The notes under the pieces were generated by a model. That model saw only the letters and a program-made list of their open reading frames with translations, was not told the origin of the DNA and ran no database searches. A stretch of DNA of 64,000 nt, from assembly GCF_010093535.1 (NCBI RefSeq), contig NW_022985216.1:151029-215028 (forward strand). Reading direction: 5' to 3'. How positions within the stretch are numbered: position 1 is the stretch's first letter; every line of letters begins with the position of its first letter. Position numbers and translations under genes: made by a program. The stretch is from Lindgomyces ingoldianus (taxonomy: Eukaryota; Ascomycota; Dothideomycetes; Pleosporales; Lindgomycetaceae). This document shows positions 47,733 through 61,140 of this stretch, piece after piece.

Positions 47733-48885
47733 ATGGCGACACCGCAGCCGGGCCTTCAAATCGGGCCCCTGGCCTCAACCGTCGAGGTTGTAGGCTTCAT
47801 CGCTTTGACAGGCGCTGCTTGGTTCAACGGTGCCGAACTTCTGTGGACCATCTTTTTGTCTTTCCAACGATGGCGCGGTCGGTACTTCTCCTGCCTAGTA
47901 ATCGCCTCACTGGGCGTTCTCGTCTACCAATCCAACGTCTTCCTCATGATCTTTGGAACGAATGTCAATTATTATGGTGTCATTGCTTCGATCAATATTG
48001 GTTGGGCGGCGATGGTGACGGGTCAGTCCCTCGTGTTATGGTCTAGACTTCATTTGGTTTGCCGTAGCCAGGTCAAGTTGCGACTTATCTTGTATATGAT
48101 CATAGGAAACGCAGTGTGCCTTCATATTCCACAAACTGCTTTTTCCCTTGTTGTAAGCATCCCGCAACTTCATTCCCATACACTGCAGGGATCTACGATG
48201 GACCTAACATTCACCTCAGGCCATCAAAAATGGCGTTCTTGACCCAACCTACAAACCGTTCGAACTCATGGAAAAAATTTCCATTGCCCTCTTCACTGCC
48301 CAGGAGCTCATCGTCTCAAGTGTCTACCTCATGGAAACAGTGCGCATCCTTCGCGTCGGCGAACTTGTTCAAAAGCGCAGCAACCGGCGCAAGATCCAGC
48401 TCCTCTTCCTCGCAAATGTCGCCATCATCTGCATCGATGTCATTACCATCACTCTCGAATTCCTAGCCTTCTGGGGTGTGTGGTGCAGCTTCAAGGGCTT
48501 TGGATACAGCGTCAAGCTCAAGATTGAATTTGCGATTCTCAACCAGCTGCGCGATTCCGTCAAGCAGTCGACGTCAAGCAGTCGGTATGGCCAGGCTTCA
48601 GGCCAGAGTATCAGTCTTTCTTCATACGGCAGATCGAGGAAGGGATCGAAGCCATCGGCGGTTGTCCTGGAGAGGCAGAAGTTCGAGGAGATCGACGATC
48701 AAGATCTAGATAAGATTGTGAAGACGACGGAGTACTCGGTTCGGCACGATAATCACGCGACTACGGCGCATTCTTTCGCGCTTCCGATTCAGTCGACAAC
48801 GCCAGGCGCAGATCGCGGTGGGGAGCCCCACAGAATGCCCTCAAAGTCGTCATCCGAGGTCGAGTTTGCGAGCAAGGGGTTGTAG
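47733..48885 (+). CDS. Multi-pass integral membrane protein (DUF7703-like)
   Basis: Two exons, 47733-48152 and 48220-48885, about 361 aa. The intron 48153-48219 runs GTAAGC...CTAAC...CCTCAG in phase 0. About seven hydrophobic segments: VEVVGFIALTGAAWF, YFSCLVIASLGVLVYQSNVF, a segment with INIGWAAMVTGQSLVLWSRL, LRLILYMIIGNAVCLHIPQT, ISIALFTAQELIVSSVYLME, IQLLFLANVAIICIDVITIT and FLAFWGVWCSFKGFGYSVKL. Features I associate with this family are WAAMVTGQSLVLWSRLHLV, the FELMEKISIA junction and VKLKIEFAILNQL before a polar Ser-rich tail. Probably plasma membrane; a rhodopsin- or GPCR-like role is only suggested by topology. Intact. Confidence 0.85.
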
Positions 48886-51575
48886 GCCTGCAAAGCTCAC
48901 AAGTTTTCTGCGCCGTGTCAATGGATAGAATCCGGAAATATTCTTGACGAATCGCTCAAGGTGGCGAGAACTGTCAACCAACACTGAGAGGCTCACTGCC
49001 CCCCGTAGCTTGTGGTATTTGGGAGTTTATGTAACTTAAGAGCTTCACACCAGTGCCACCGATGCTGCATAACTTGTGTCTAAAGTTTGCGCCAGTCTTA
49101 CACCATGAACGAACCGTCCCACGAGTACTTCGAATGTTTGCACTTGGAACGAAGGCCGTCAGGTCTGTTGTTCGATTTGTGGGACTTCATGGCGTGTAGG
49201 ATTGAGTTACTTCCAGGTTCTTCGGTTAGACAATACGCAGCTCTTAATTTGAGCTTCAAAGAGGCATTCATTCGACCCTGCCTGTTCACGAATCTGACAC
49301 CGATTGGTTCCTTCATCGTTAGCTGAATGTTAAATCCTACTCCTGATGATAATTTTCGCTCAGCTCGTCTAATCGCATCTTCGCCAATCCTACTTGCAAG
49401 CGCAACACTATACTTTCTAAAGATTCTCGCACTCGTGGCGCGAAGTTCAACGCTCGGAAATAGCGAGCCGATGCTTGCGCCCCTTAGCAAATGGGACGTT
49501 CGAGCCTGGCGACCCTGGCTTGAGGTTGCCTTCCGGCTCCTTTCCAGGAGAGTAGGTATTCTGCAGGTGTGTTCCGGGATAAAACACCGCGGAGGATAAT
49601 GGGCCTCATCTGCGCAGTTTTCTCCACCCAGTGCCAGTATTTCGGGTTGCGACGCGTCGCGCTGATGCTGATCAGGATCAGGATCTTTGGTGGAACCGCG
49701 GTCCTCTCATTCTCGACGGCTAATGTCTGACCGTGTGCATTGGTCTAAAGAAAGAATGGGAGGACGGAGTAGGGGTGTAGCATCTGATTCGTCAATTCCC
49801 CGACACGTCCTTTCATCAATCTGGGGAAACAGTGCGAGTAAACTCACGCACTTAGCTCTGTGCTACCGAATCTCGAATTGGGGTCTACTTGTAGGGCTTT
49901 TTGAAACTATGGTTGAAATTTGAGGAGAGCTATCGCGAATGTCTAGGCATTGGCCATGGGCCTATTTCCTACCAACATGAAAATGAATCCATTTCCGAGA
50001 ACCACTGCTATGGTTATGGCGTCGATCTAATCGATTTCCAAACTCGCAAAGGCGAGTTTTTCACTAGATCCTACCTTCTTCGGCTTCCGAGTCTCTCTTT
50101 AAGCCTTAGGTGGTTGCGTCCACCATCTCGTCCATGTCGGTATAGAATTCGTTAAATGCTTGGGCAACTCTCCTATGCTGCTTCAGTCGAGAGTGATCTG
50201 CCATTAATTAAGCGCTATGAAATAGGAGAGTGACTATGAGGGTATTCCTAAAGACAAATTGTGGAGTGATAGACAAAGTGCTGGTGTACTTGAAGACATT
50301 TCTTATACCTTGCTAATAAGTGAAGTCACGTTCCGCCAACACTTGGTGAGCCTCGTCCCAAATCATCCATAGTTGGAAAAATGCTTTGTTACACACATAA
50401 AGCGGGAAAGTTTTTAGGTCTAAACCGAGATCTTACGTCCTTCCACCAGTCCAGCTCCAAGCTCGAAACATCATATCAGCCCATTGAAGCGACTCGCTCC
50501 ACACCGTTCGATGTGTATCTTCGTGGAACGAAGGGGACGTGATTCTTTGGTGCGTACAATTCCCTTCACCTCGGGTGTCGTAATAGTCACCCAGTAGATA
50601 TTGCGCATGCCCAACATTTCGGCGAGAGGAAGTCCTTGGAGCGATTGCATACTTGCATTGTTACTTCTGGATCGAACGTCCACTAGACGCTCCCGGTGGG
50701 CGAGATAATGATTACGGTACTGGATCCTGCTACCTCAAATGGCTGGTAACCATAATGCTATGTGCGGGGGAAGAGCGAGAGTTGAAATTGTTAATGGATT
50801 GCCATGGAAAGATGCCTGAATGCCTAGAGCCATGTCCATGTCCATGAAGCGGACAGCTTCAGGAGTACCGATAAGAATGTTTCCTAGAATAGGGTCTATG
50901 AGGTATATTAGAAGTAGGCCCTAAAGAGCATCAGCTGTATCTAGTAACACTACAGGAAGCATCAGACCTACGTAGAACTGACATATTTCGCTCCAGACGC
51001 ACGAGCCTCTGCGACATGGATCTAAGGTGAACGGTAGTACCGAACGGCACCATAGGAGACTAGTGCAATGAATAAAAGCACCTCAAAATGGCGGGGAGAA
51101 TGGGACCAATGTGTCGAACCTGGGCGAAATGACTTGAAGGCTGAGAACGTCTCTCACACTAGAGACTCGACCACTTAGCTCCACTAGTCGAATACTTCAA
51201 CTCGCCCGCGCCGCAAAGGTCAGCTGTAGTCACAGTCAGCATCGATGGCCGAATTTACACTGAGACAACGTATAATCGACTAGCCATCAATGAGTGGTTA
51301 ATAATTCACCTGAAAAGAATAATTTCTGTGGTTGTTGATCTTATTGACCGAAAGGATCTCTCCAGGCGACGGAATGCTTTGTTCATCGGCTTGACAAGCA
51401 CGGAGTTAGTAGTTCTGCAATTCCGTGACAATTCCAATTCATTTACCCAGCAATGAAAAAGGAGGATTGATGATGCATCTTTGCCCTGGTGAAGCTGCGG
51501 AGACGTGAGGGTGGAGAAGGAAATGCGGCCTAACCAAAAAGAGAAGGATCCACTTGTGCTGATTAATCATGATTC
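48886..51575. other. Gene-free region up to the large AT-rich element
   Basis: About 2.7 kb of ordinary composition. Only short overlapping frames (49087-49600, 49687-50155, 50471-50847), none with family character. A tRNA-like A/B-box arrangement on the minus strand at 51106-51190 was noted but not accepted. The right edge is the target duplication of the 10.3-kb element. Confidence 0.4.
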
Positions 51576-52329
51576 TTATCTCAGCTAGCTCAGCCGGCTG
51601 ATGAGAGAACCGACAACGCACATACTACCATGCATACTGCTACTCCTAACAGAGTATAACCTAGGGTTAGTAGTTTTAAACCCCTGTAACTAACGTTTTC
51701 TCTTATTAGCTGTCTAAAGGACTTTAGTAATTTTTTATATACACAACTAATTTTAACTGCTTAAAAATAAAGACGTGATTTTTAATAGTATAATAAGTAT
51801 ATTATACACAGACTTTAAAAGTTAATACAACATGTAAAACTTTAGTAAGAACATTATAAGCATATTTTAAATAAAATCTAATAATGTCTAGAGTAATTTA
51901 AATCTATTTACACATATAACATAACCTTTTTTATAACTAATTTTATGCGTTACTTTAAACCCCCCCCCCCTTTTATTATCTACGCTTATGTATTGCAAGG
52001 CACTTATATTTTAAGCGCTATTTATCTTTACTATTATAAACTACTTCTAGCTTCTAGATCTGCTAATTTTATCCTATGCGTATAGTTCTATTGCAGTAGG
52101 TAAAATAGTACTAACACTTGCGCAGTAAGCAGTTTAGACACTAAATATTATAAGTATCTTTTTACATATTATCTATGTGTTTATTTACACACTTTTTAAT
52201 ACGTACTGCTAATTATTTGCTGTAGTAGCTACTATGCAGACTAGAGGGCTAGGTTAGCGCGCAGGGAATTAGAGTTTAGGTAGGAGGCTAGCACAAGTAC
52301 AGCTTGCACTAAGTCTTCTAGCTATCTGC

Positions 52330-53760
52330 TTAGAAAAGACTACTTATTTAGTGCTAGATAAGGACTATGTAGTGCTAAATTAAGTATATAAACTAGCTAG
52401 CATAATGCTTTTTTATGTTAAAGCCTGTTATACTCTAAGTGCTAATGCTTTATAGGATTTAGTATATAAGTGTTCTATAAAGTGTAATGTTTAGTATTAA
52501 ACACTATTACTTACTTAGGCTATGCAGAAGTTATTAGGCAGTAAGGAGCTACATAAGCAGCAGGTGCGCGCTGTCTGTTAGCTTATGTATAGCCTTAAGG
52601 ATATAATCTTTATAGCCTACACTAGCTTTAGAAAGAGCATTATTTTACATGCATATTCTATGTTTATAGGCAGCATTACGCTCTAGATTATACTACTGTT
52701 AAAGCTAAAAAATAAGTAGTTTAAAGTAATCTACTAGTATCTTAAAGCGCGTCTATATCTAGTTACTAAATAAATAAAAAATGCTAACTTAAAAATATTC
52801 TAGAAGATTTAGTAGCTTTTATACACTTATATTTTGCTAAGTTTAGAGCAGGCTGCATTACTAGCGTTTTAATAGCTGTTTACTAACACTATATTCTATA
52901 CTTAGGTTAGGTTAGTAGCATTAGACAAGTGCTATGTTATATAATAGTAGAAAGATTTTTAGAAAAAGTATTTATAGTTTTATAAGCTTTAGTAGTGTTT
53001 ATCTTCTAACATAACATTTTTTACTTATACTGCTATGTTTAATAAGTAGACAGAAAAGGCAGTACACTGTTTTAGTAGCTTTAGGCTAGAGGGTCTAGGG
53101 ATAGGTAATAATCTAATAGGCAGCCTAAAGGTAATTAGGACGTGTGTAGATTACTCTAAAATTATATACACTATTATTTTAATTAATAATTACAGTAAGA
53201 GCACATATGCTTAGCTTTTATATATTATTAATTATAAGTTTAGTACTACTAGTTTTTCTAGTAACCTAAAGCTTATCTTAAAGACGTGCGTGTTTATTAA
53301 CAGTTGCACTTATATTGCTAACTTTATAGGGCTCCTCTAATCTTGTCTTGTGTTAGATAGACACTACTCTATAGCAGATGCTAAGAAGGTAGTCTAGGCG
53401 TATACTAGTTAGGTTGCAGACGCAGACTAGCAGGAGATATATTAAAATTTTAAAGGCGCTAATGCCTCTATCTAGATTATTGTCTGTACAACTACGCTTA
53501 AGATAAGTATAAATATCTCTAGAATTAAGTAGGTATACTAATAAAATATTTTAATTACCTAAGATATAAGTAATCTAATGCAGCAGTTTAGTTATAGCGC
53601 GCGTAGTTATAGTAAGACTGCAGTTACTATATTATTTATCCCTTTTTATATGTTTAACTGTCTTAGCACTAATCTAAATGCAAGTAATAGACAGGCTAGC
53701 AGCTAAGTAAAGTAAAAGATAAAAAAAAGGCAACCTATAAAAGCAAAGAATTATTATAAG
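52330..53760 (+). pseudogene. RecQ-type DNA helicase relic, RIP-degraded
   Basis: A single plus-strand frame with many TAG/TAA stops still tracks a RecQ helicase: KELHKQQVRAV, Walker A AYTSFRKSIILHA at 52615-52650 (family TGFGKS), motif II LDKCYV at 52921-52938 (family LDECHV), motif III-like FFTYTA near 53020, and motif VI QQFSYSARSYSK at 53584-53619 (family QRFGRGAR). Gly to Ser/Arg and Glu to Lys changes are as RIP would give. Family knowledge: RecQ-like helicases of this kind are multicopy in fungal subtelomeres (telomere-linked helicases) and within repeats. The same frame seems to run on to about 55600 with no recognised domain. Confidence 0.72.
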
Positions 53761-56700
53761 ATAAAGCCCTTTACATTAAGGCAGATAATAACTATAACAT
53801 TGCTAAATTAGGCATCTGCTAGTAGTAGTTAGACGCCTGTTACTCCTGCTGTAACACTACCGCCTAAGTCTACACCCCTACATAATAAACCTAAATTAGA
53901 GGCTGCAGAAGAGAGGGTTAAGAGCACTTTAGCTAATTTATAAAATTATATAGTTACATTTTAGTATAACAGACGTAAAAGTAGACCCCCTAATTAGACA
54001 AATAAATAGCTAAACTAATAAGCTAGCATTAAGCTTAAGTAGTAAGACTTAATTAACTCTAAGTATTATTATAGGCACTTACTTTAGTATTTCTAAAATA
54101 ACCTATTTATATAATTAACATAGTAACTTTTTCTAGAAAAGGTTACCTGTTGCATAGGTTATAATCTAGCACTTATGCTATATTAAAGCACCTTACCTCT
54201 GCCTGCTAAAAAGACTGCGCTAACGCTAAAGAGTAAGGCTAGCCTTGTGTTACAGCATATCTAGAAAATATGTTAGGCATCTGCTTTTTAGTACTTTCTA
54301 AAAGTTTATAGTGTGTCTAAAAATAACATTTTAGTTCTACTTTTATCTTTAGTGTTTTTTTTATACCTAAACTAATAAAAGCTAGCAAGGCTTGTTACTA
54401 GACAGAAGAATATTAAAAGTAATAAAGTTACAGTGCTTATTAAGTCTAGCAGGTATAGCACTAGTAGTGTACAGAATTATCTACTATTAGACTAGAAGTT
54501 TATAGAGTTGCATTTAGCATTTATTAAAAGCAAGTTTAAGCATATTATGCTTATAGTATAGAGCAAGTTTTGCAAAAATAACACGCTTCTTAGGATAAGT
54601 AATGTCTCTAGGTTGCTAGGTATACACAATGCTACTAGGGCCTTGTTAGGTAGTTATATGTAAGATAACAGTCTAGCTATGCAGGCTATATAACACAGAT
54701 ATTACTAGTAATAGAACTAGTTAAAGTAATATAGTCTACCCCTTAAACTAGTTATAATTAATGTGTTATTTAAGTCTACAGCGTTAACTATAGTACTAGA
54801 GTTACTATTTAATAACAACTTTTCTTTATAGAATAATCTCTTACCTAGTAATATTTCTAGTTATTAAGGCAGTTTTTTTATAGTTATAGTATACTTTTTT
54901 AGTTTAAATAGTTTATTTGCAGCAGCCTCTGCTACATTTAGCATACTATACTTACCAGGTGTGGAGTTGTATATGTTGCTAAAGGACAGGCAACGCGCAG
55001 CTATAATTATAGGGAGCCCTATGCTAGCCTAGGTCCTACACACGCTAACTAGTAGTAGTTACTACCTATTACTGCCTAAAATAGTCTTATTACTTCTTAT
55101 TGCATTAAATAAAATTACTGTTAGCCTATGCGCTTCTAAGCTAGGTTATAGAGGTAAACAGGCTATGCGCTAGTCCTCTATGCTATATACACTAAGACAG
55201 TTAAGAACTCTTTATACTCTAATTACTACAGTTTATTAGAGCTTATTACATAATATAAATGCGTTACGCACTAATTTAGTAGCTAGTGCAGTGTCTTTAA
55301 GCAGATTAACATGTAAGCATTAAAAGCACCTATTAGACAATAAAGCAGCTAATATAGGTAGTGTGCGCATTTATTATAATGCAGATAAGCTGTAGTTAGA
55401 CAGTTAAAAGTGTTATTAAAATATATTATTAACTCTAACTACGCAGAGCTTAGGGATATATTAATAAAGGTATAAGCAGTCTTTTTTAAAATACTAAACT
55501 AACTATACTTATTCTTACTATAGTTTAGGTGCAGAGTGTTAGCAATAGCTTTACTTATTTAAACTAGTTTTTTAAAGCGCTGTACGCTAGAGCAAATAAA
55601 GCAGCGCTTATAGGTAATTATTATTATTATTTTTATAGCTGCCCTAGCGCATCCTCTTGTTTTATATAAAGGGGTTCCCTAAAAAGGTTGCCTATAGTGT
55701 AAAGTGCGTGTGTTTAGGGTGTTAGGTTTTGTGCACAGTGCAGCTAAAAAAAAAGATATAATAAATAAGCTTTATTCTTAACTTTAAAAAAAACACCCTA
55801 TTAACTAAACATCTCTTTACAGATAGAAAGCGCGTTACAGAAGACCTATAAAATAAAGAAAAGCTGCTAGGCCTATGTCTTTATATTATTATGCTAGGCA
55901 AGTGCGTTGTAGGGTAGGTTAAGCTTAAAGATAAACTTAGTAGTAGATCTAAAGCTAGCTATAGTTCTAAGTAGAGATAGTAAGTATAAAAGAAAAGTTT
56001 AGTAGAAAGTCTTAGTAAAATAAATATTAAATTTAAAAGTAGCTAAAAGGATTTAATAAAGAAACTTAGTGTAGTTATAAGTATATATTACATGTCTGCG
56101 TATCTTTAGCGCATTATGTAGAAGCCTAGGTAGGGCAACTTATAGGTAATTATTGTTGTTATTTTTAAAAGAGGGTATATAAGTAGCTGCAGCAGGTGTT
56201 GTTAATAATAAGGTTAAAATAAAGTATACTAAGCATAAATACAATTCTTTAATTAAGTAGTTCTTTTAAAAATATATGCTATATCTACACACTAGACTTA
56301 TTAGCGCTTAGCTGCTTATATAAACGCACTATAAACACTTTCCTATATAATAAACACACTTATATTAAATTATTCCTGCGTTAAATCTGCCTTATTTAGC
56401 TAACTAAGCAAAAGAATTAAATAATATAAACTATATATACTTTTTAGCTAGACAGCAACAGCTATCTAAACTAATAGGCACCCCTTAGGCTATTCTACAC
56501 AAGCGCAGGACTTTCTAGACTTTAAAAAGCTAGTTAACTAAGAGAGATAGTTCTGCGCAATATAGCCTTTAGCATATAATGCTTTGCTGTCTGCTTAGAA
56601 TCTTCCTAGGACCACAAGGATGCCCCTACTATAGTGCTCTACTAAGGAATGTTTACATTGTACAACTAAGGGGACTTATTAATAGACACTACCTAGCTGT

Positions 56701-56925
56701 AGAAAAGCTTAAACCTAGCCCTTAGCCTTATAACCTTAGGCACTATTAAGAACAATCTAAATAAAAACTAAATAGACTAAGCTAGATAGCAGTTTTATAG
56801 TAAGATTATCTAAATTATTTTTTTTTTAGTGCCTACTAATAAACTAGGTTTAGGAGAGACCTAGCTAAATAATTAGTAAACTAATTATTATAATTAAATA
56901 AACTAATTGTTATAGATGTTTTAAA
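53761..56925 (+). repeat. AT-rich interior of the element, downstream of the helicase
   Basis: Degraded DNA in which the plus-strand frame after the helicase keeps long stretches between stops (about 53800-55600), suggesting that the original protein continued. No domain was recognised. Confidence 0.4.
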
Positions 56926-57010
56926 TGCCCTCTAATTGCCCTCTAATTACTCTTTAATTACCCTCTAATTGCCCTTTAATTGCCCTCTAATTGCCCTCTA
57001 ATTACCCACT
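56926..57010 (+). repeat. 11-bp tandem repeat
   Basis: About eight units of GCCCTCTAATT with C/T variants (GCCCTTTAATT, ACCCTCTAATT, ACTCTTTAATT). Confidence 0.85.
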
Positions 57011-57180
57011 AATACAGTATTGCTAAAGCAATGTAGCGAACGTTGCATGTGCCTAGTTGCCTAATTGCTAGTACACACTAGCACGCATGCAGTCCCTCCT
57101 AACTAGTACGCACTAGACTTTCTAGAACTCTGTCTTAACTTTGTGCCTGCTAATTGTTGCCAATTGTTGTCTAAGGTAGC

Positions 57181-57240
57181 CAGGTCTAGGTCTAGGTCTA
57201 GGTCTAGGTCCAGGTCTAGGTCTAGGTCTAGCGTCTAGGA
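57181..57240 (+). repeat. Hexamer microsatellite GGTCTA
   Basis: About eight consecutive GGTCTA units with one GGTCCA variant, ending in GCGTCTAGG. It is not the canonical TTAGGG telomere repeat in either orientation. Confidence 0.85.
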
Positions 57241-59939
57241 AGGAAACAGGAACAATAAAAGAAAAGAAAAAGAAACAAGCATATAAAGCATAACAATAAG
57301 ATACATAACTATAAATAAAAAAAAAAAAAACTTAATCTAGAATAGTTATAGCCTAGAGTTGTATTATAGTTAGTCTAAAAATATAAGAAGATTAGATACA
57401 CTTATTAATATATAACACTAGCAACTAAATCTAACACATGCAACTGTTTAAAAGAGGGTAAGGAAGTAATAGGTAATAGTTAAAGAGTAAATATAGTTAA
57501 TTAAAAAGGGGTACAGCAAGAAAAGGTTTAAGAACATAGTTAAGTAAAAAAAAAGAGTTTAAAAGCGCGTAAAAGAATAGTTTAGTTAATTAAAAAGGGT
57601 AATAAAGGGAGGAAAAGTAAGACTATGTTACTGTAGAGTGTTTAGTACAGCCTAACGCATAGACAAAGAGGAGACTTAGCTAGTTAATAGAGGTAGACAA
57701 GCACCTATAGGGCAAGGTAGAGAATAGAGTAACTATACAGTGTTTAGTACAGCTTAAATTAAAAAGGTAAGAAAAACTTAGCTAATTAGAGTAAAAAAGT
57801 TAGAAATAATTAAAAAGAGTTTAACTAAAAAAGAGGGGCCTATATATACCCTAGCTCTTACCTTAGTAGCAAGAGCACCTAACTAGACTAGAGTTTCTGC
57901 CTAGTAGTAAAAGTACATATTACAAGATTATTTAAAAGAATATAAAAGGCGCTAGCATTTAACTAGCATAAAAAATTATAACTTTTTAATTATTTTTTAC
58001 TAATTATAACTAAAAATTACCTAATTTAGAGGTAAAAGTAGGTGAAAATAAGTAAGATATAACATATATAAGTAATTATAAGGCATTAGATTAATAATAA
58101 GCAGGCTAGGCAGCAGCAGTAAATAAAGAAAGGAAAAAGTCTTACTAGAGTAAATGTATGTTGCACGTAATTAATTAATTAGTGTTGCAGAGTTAAACTA
58201 CGTTAAACAGTAGGTAGTAAATATAAGTAGATAGTTTATAATAATTAAGACGCATAGTAACATAACATTACTATAATTAAGATAGCCTTAGCTCCTTTAA
58301 TTTTTAACTATAGTCTTACTCTAACATAGTTAAGCCTTTATATAACCTTATTTACTACTACTACGTCTCTAAATTATTTAAGTAAGATATAAGCATTTTT
58401 ATAAACCTTTTAAAACTATTAAACTAATAGGCATTATTATAATTAGAGAACCTTTAAAAATAGTAAGCGTATAAAACTGTAATAGTATGCTAGCAACTAG
58501 GTAATCTGTAGCTAGAAATTTATCTTAATACATGCAATATGTAGATAGGCTGTGGGTTAGATAAGGGCGTACAAGCTAATACAAAGGGACTAGAGAGCAG
58601 TTATGTACCTAACACTGCGCAGTTGTTAAAACTAGCAAGCAACTAACAGCGCACAGCGTCTAATTAGCTGCACTAAGTAAATAGTGCTTTATAATACTGT
58701 TATACATTACAGAAGTGCTTACTATAAGTATATATAAAATAAAAATATATAATTACTTTATTTATTTTTAAAGGCTTTATTAAGACCTCTATTAAAATTA
58801 CTATTAATTAAATTATTAACTAAACCCCTAAAGTTGCTATAAGTTATGCCCTTAACTATTTCTGCAAATTCTGTTATATTAATATAACGCAACTTCTCTG
58901 CGCTAATGCTTGCTAGATTAGTTACATCTAGTGCTAGTATATAATTACTAGATATAACATTACTAATGTTAAAGTCTATAACCTTTAATGTTAATAACTT
59001 AATACTACTAGCAATAATATTAGGGCTTATAATAGGCTAAAAGAGCCCTTAGTTAATTTAACTAGTTAAGCGCTTACAGCGCCCGCAACTTAGTAGATAA
59101 ATAGTAAGGGTAAATGTCTTTAGCTTAATGTTACGCTGTGTATGCTTGTTCTTACTTTTCTTCCTAAAGGCGCCCTCTATTAGCGCACAGAGTTGCATAT
59201 AAAACTAGTAAAACAGTGTAAGATAACTAAAAGTAAAGTTTATATTATAAGTCTTATTTTTAAAGTGCTGCATGTTAAGCTTATACATATAGTTTATAAG
59301 CTTAAGCATAATATTAACTGCTTAAAAGGTGTCTAGCTTTTTATGTATGTTAACTAACCTAGAGGTAAGTATAGACTGCTAAAGTGTTAGAGTTAACACC
59401 CTATTTAAGACTAACTAGCAGAGGTGTAGTAGCTTAGTACTATAGCGCTTCTAACTAGATCTAAAGAAGAATACAGCTAATAAATTAATTAAGTAATAAA
59501 TAATTTTAATATTACTAAACTTAACTACATACTGTAGAGTAAGAAACATCTTAATTTTTTAAAGAAACTAATATATTATTATTTAGTTACTTTTAGAATT
59601 ATTACAGCCCTTTTACACAGTAAGTGTAAAGACCTTTTTATGTATCTGCTTAAGTAACTTAATGTACTAGTTAAGCAAAAGCTAACTAATAGCCTTATTA
59701 TAAAGACCCTACTAGTATTGCTAGACATCTGCTGCATAGATATCTGGCACCTAGCCTTAAAGATATCTACTATTGCCTATCTCCTAGTAGAACAACGCAA
59801 CTATTTAGGCGCCCTAGCTTAGATGTATTAGCAGCACAGCTATATAATACTTAACATTACCTTAATTAATACTAGCACAGTTTAAGTGTATAATATTATG
59901 TAAAAGATTACTAGAAAAGTCTATACCTTTAGGCGTATT
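57241..59939. repeat. AT-rich degraded interior of the element
   Basis: RIP-like DNA with no open frame. Part of 58790-59939 may belong to the C-terminal coding region of the DUF6589-like gene, but I could not anchor a motif there. Confidence 0.35.
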
Positions 59940-61140
59940 AAAGTGTGTATAAATAATTATGTAAGTAAGTGCCTAAAGGATATAAAAATACATAGGCAGT
60001 CTAATTATCTAATCCCTTTTATTATATAGCTAGAACGCGCCGCGCTGCTCTTTTTTAAGACTGTGTATAAACTTAGCAGTTTTCTAGTTGCCTTATACTA
60101 TCTACAGCTGTGTTTTAAAGCTTAGCTCTTTTAGATCTGCAGAAATATTTAACTATTAAAGCTAAATATTATTATGCACTTTATAAGTTTTATTAATAAC
60201 GCCTTTATTAAAAAATATTACTTCTAGATAATTTACCTAGCTAGGTTCTTTACACAGTAGGACTTTAATAGCTAGCATTAACAGTAACTAGTCTTCTAAG
60301 CTAACAAAGACCCCTAATACAGCAGCACTGTAGATAGTAGCTATAGCGCGCAACATATAGCACAATGTAATTTACTTGCTTATATAGTCCTAAATTATGC
60401 TAGGCGCCATACAGATCTAATTAGGCTGCAATGCTATGCTAGAATTAAACATAGACTAGGTTAAACTGTCCTTAGAGATCTATAGACATCTTATAATAAG
60501 CGCTGTTGTTAGGTTCTGCTAGATAGCTGTTGCAACGCTTACAGCGTAGTTATAAGTCTAGTTAGTAAAGTTATAATTATTATACATAATTATTAACTAA
60601 GGATTATGCGCAAGACTTAGTAGTTTAGCATTAAGTAAGACACAAGCTATATAATATAATATTATAACTTATAAGCTCTTTATATAGTCTGCTATTTTAT
60701 TAACCTCCTAGTTTATAATCTTATATAAGTTATAAACACCTAAGCCTAACAACATCTCTACAACACGCTGTTTTGTACTACTACTATGTAAATATAGACC
60801 TAGTAGGCAGGTAAGGTAGTTGCATCTCTTTTAGGCCTAGCAATGTAAGATAATAGAAGTAATTAAATACACCTTACTATTCTATAAACTTTTAGCCTTA
60901 CTGTAACTGCCCTAAGCACTTTACTTATTTTATAAAAGTTCTTTAATAAACCTGCTTTAATTTAGAGCCTAATTAGCTATAATTAACTTTAACTTAGCAA
61001 AATTAACTTTATCTAGCCTAGAGGCTATATTATACTAGTTAAAGAACTTCTGCTTAATAAAACTATTAAGTTCTCTTATAAACATAATAGAACTAAGGAC
61101 ACTAGTAGCCTTATTATCTTTACTTAACGCTACATAAATA
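59940..61140 (-). pseudogene. DUF6589-like protein relic, RIP-degraded
   Basis: A stop-ridden minus-strand frame keeps a recognisable progression: IYVALSKDNKATSVLSSIMF (near 61140-61080), YNFTN..YNYAVSVATA (near 60570-60515), LCYMLRAIATIYSAAVLGVF (near 60365-60305), YKVHNNI (near 60180), and SFKTQL.IV.GN.KTAKFIH then SLKKEQRG (near 60125-60045). The last resembles the FETQLFLVYGDQKT and KKER motif I recall from fungal DUF6589 proteins. Function of that family is not established; it is often found in repeat-rich DNA. Assignment rests on memory of the family pattern, not on a search. Confidence 0.5.

Noticed and set aside
51106..51190. tRNA/SINE-like A and B boxes on the minus strand (AGCTAAGTGG ... 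CAGGTTCGAC)
   Set aside because: A perfect 6-bp stem lies where an anticodon arm could be, but the T-arm and acceptor stem do not form and no SINE tail or duplication was found.
57181..57240. GGTCTA repeat as an interstitial telomere
   Set aside because: The unit is not TTAGGG or its complement, and no related variant repeat is nearby.
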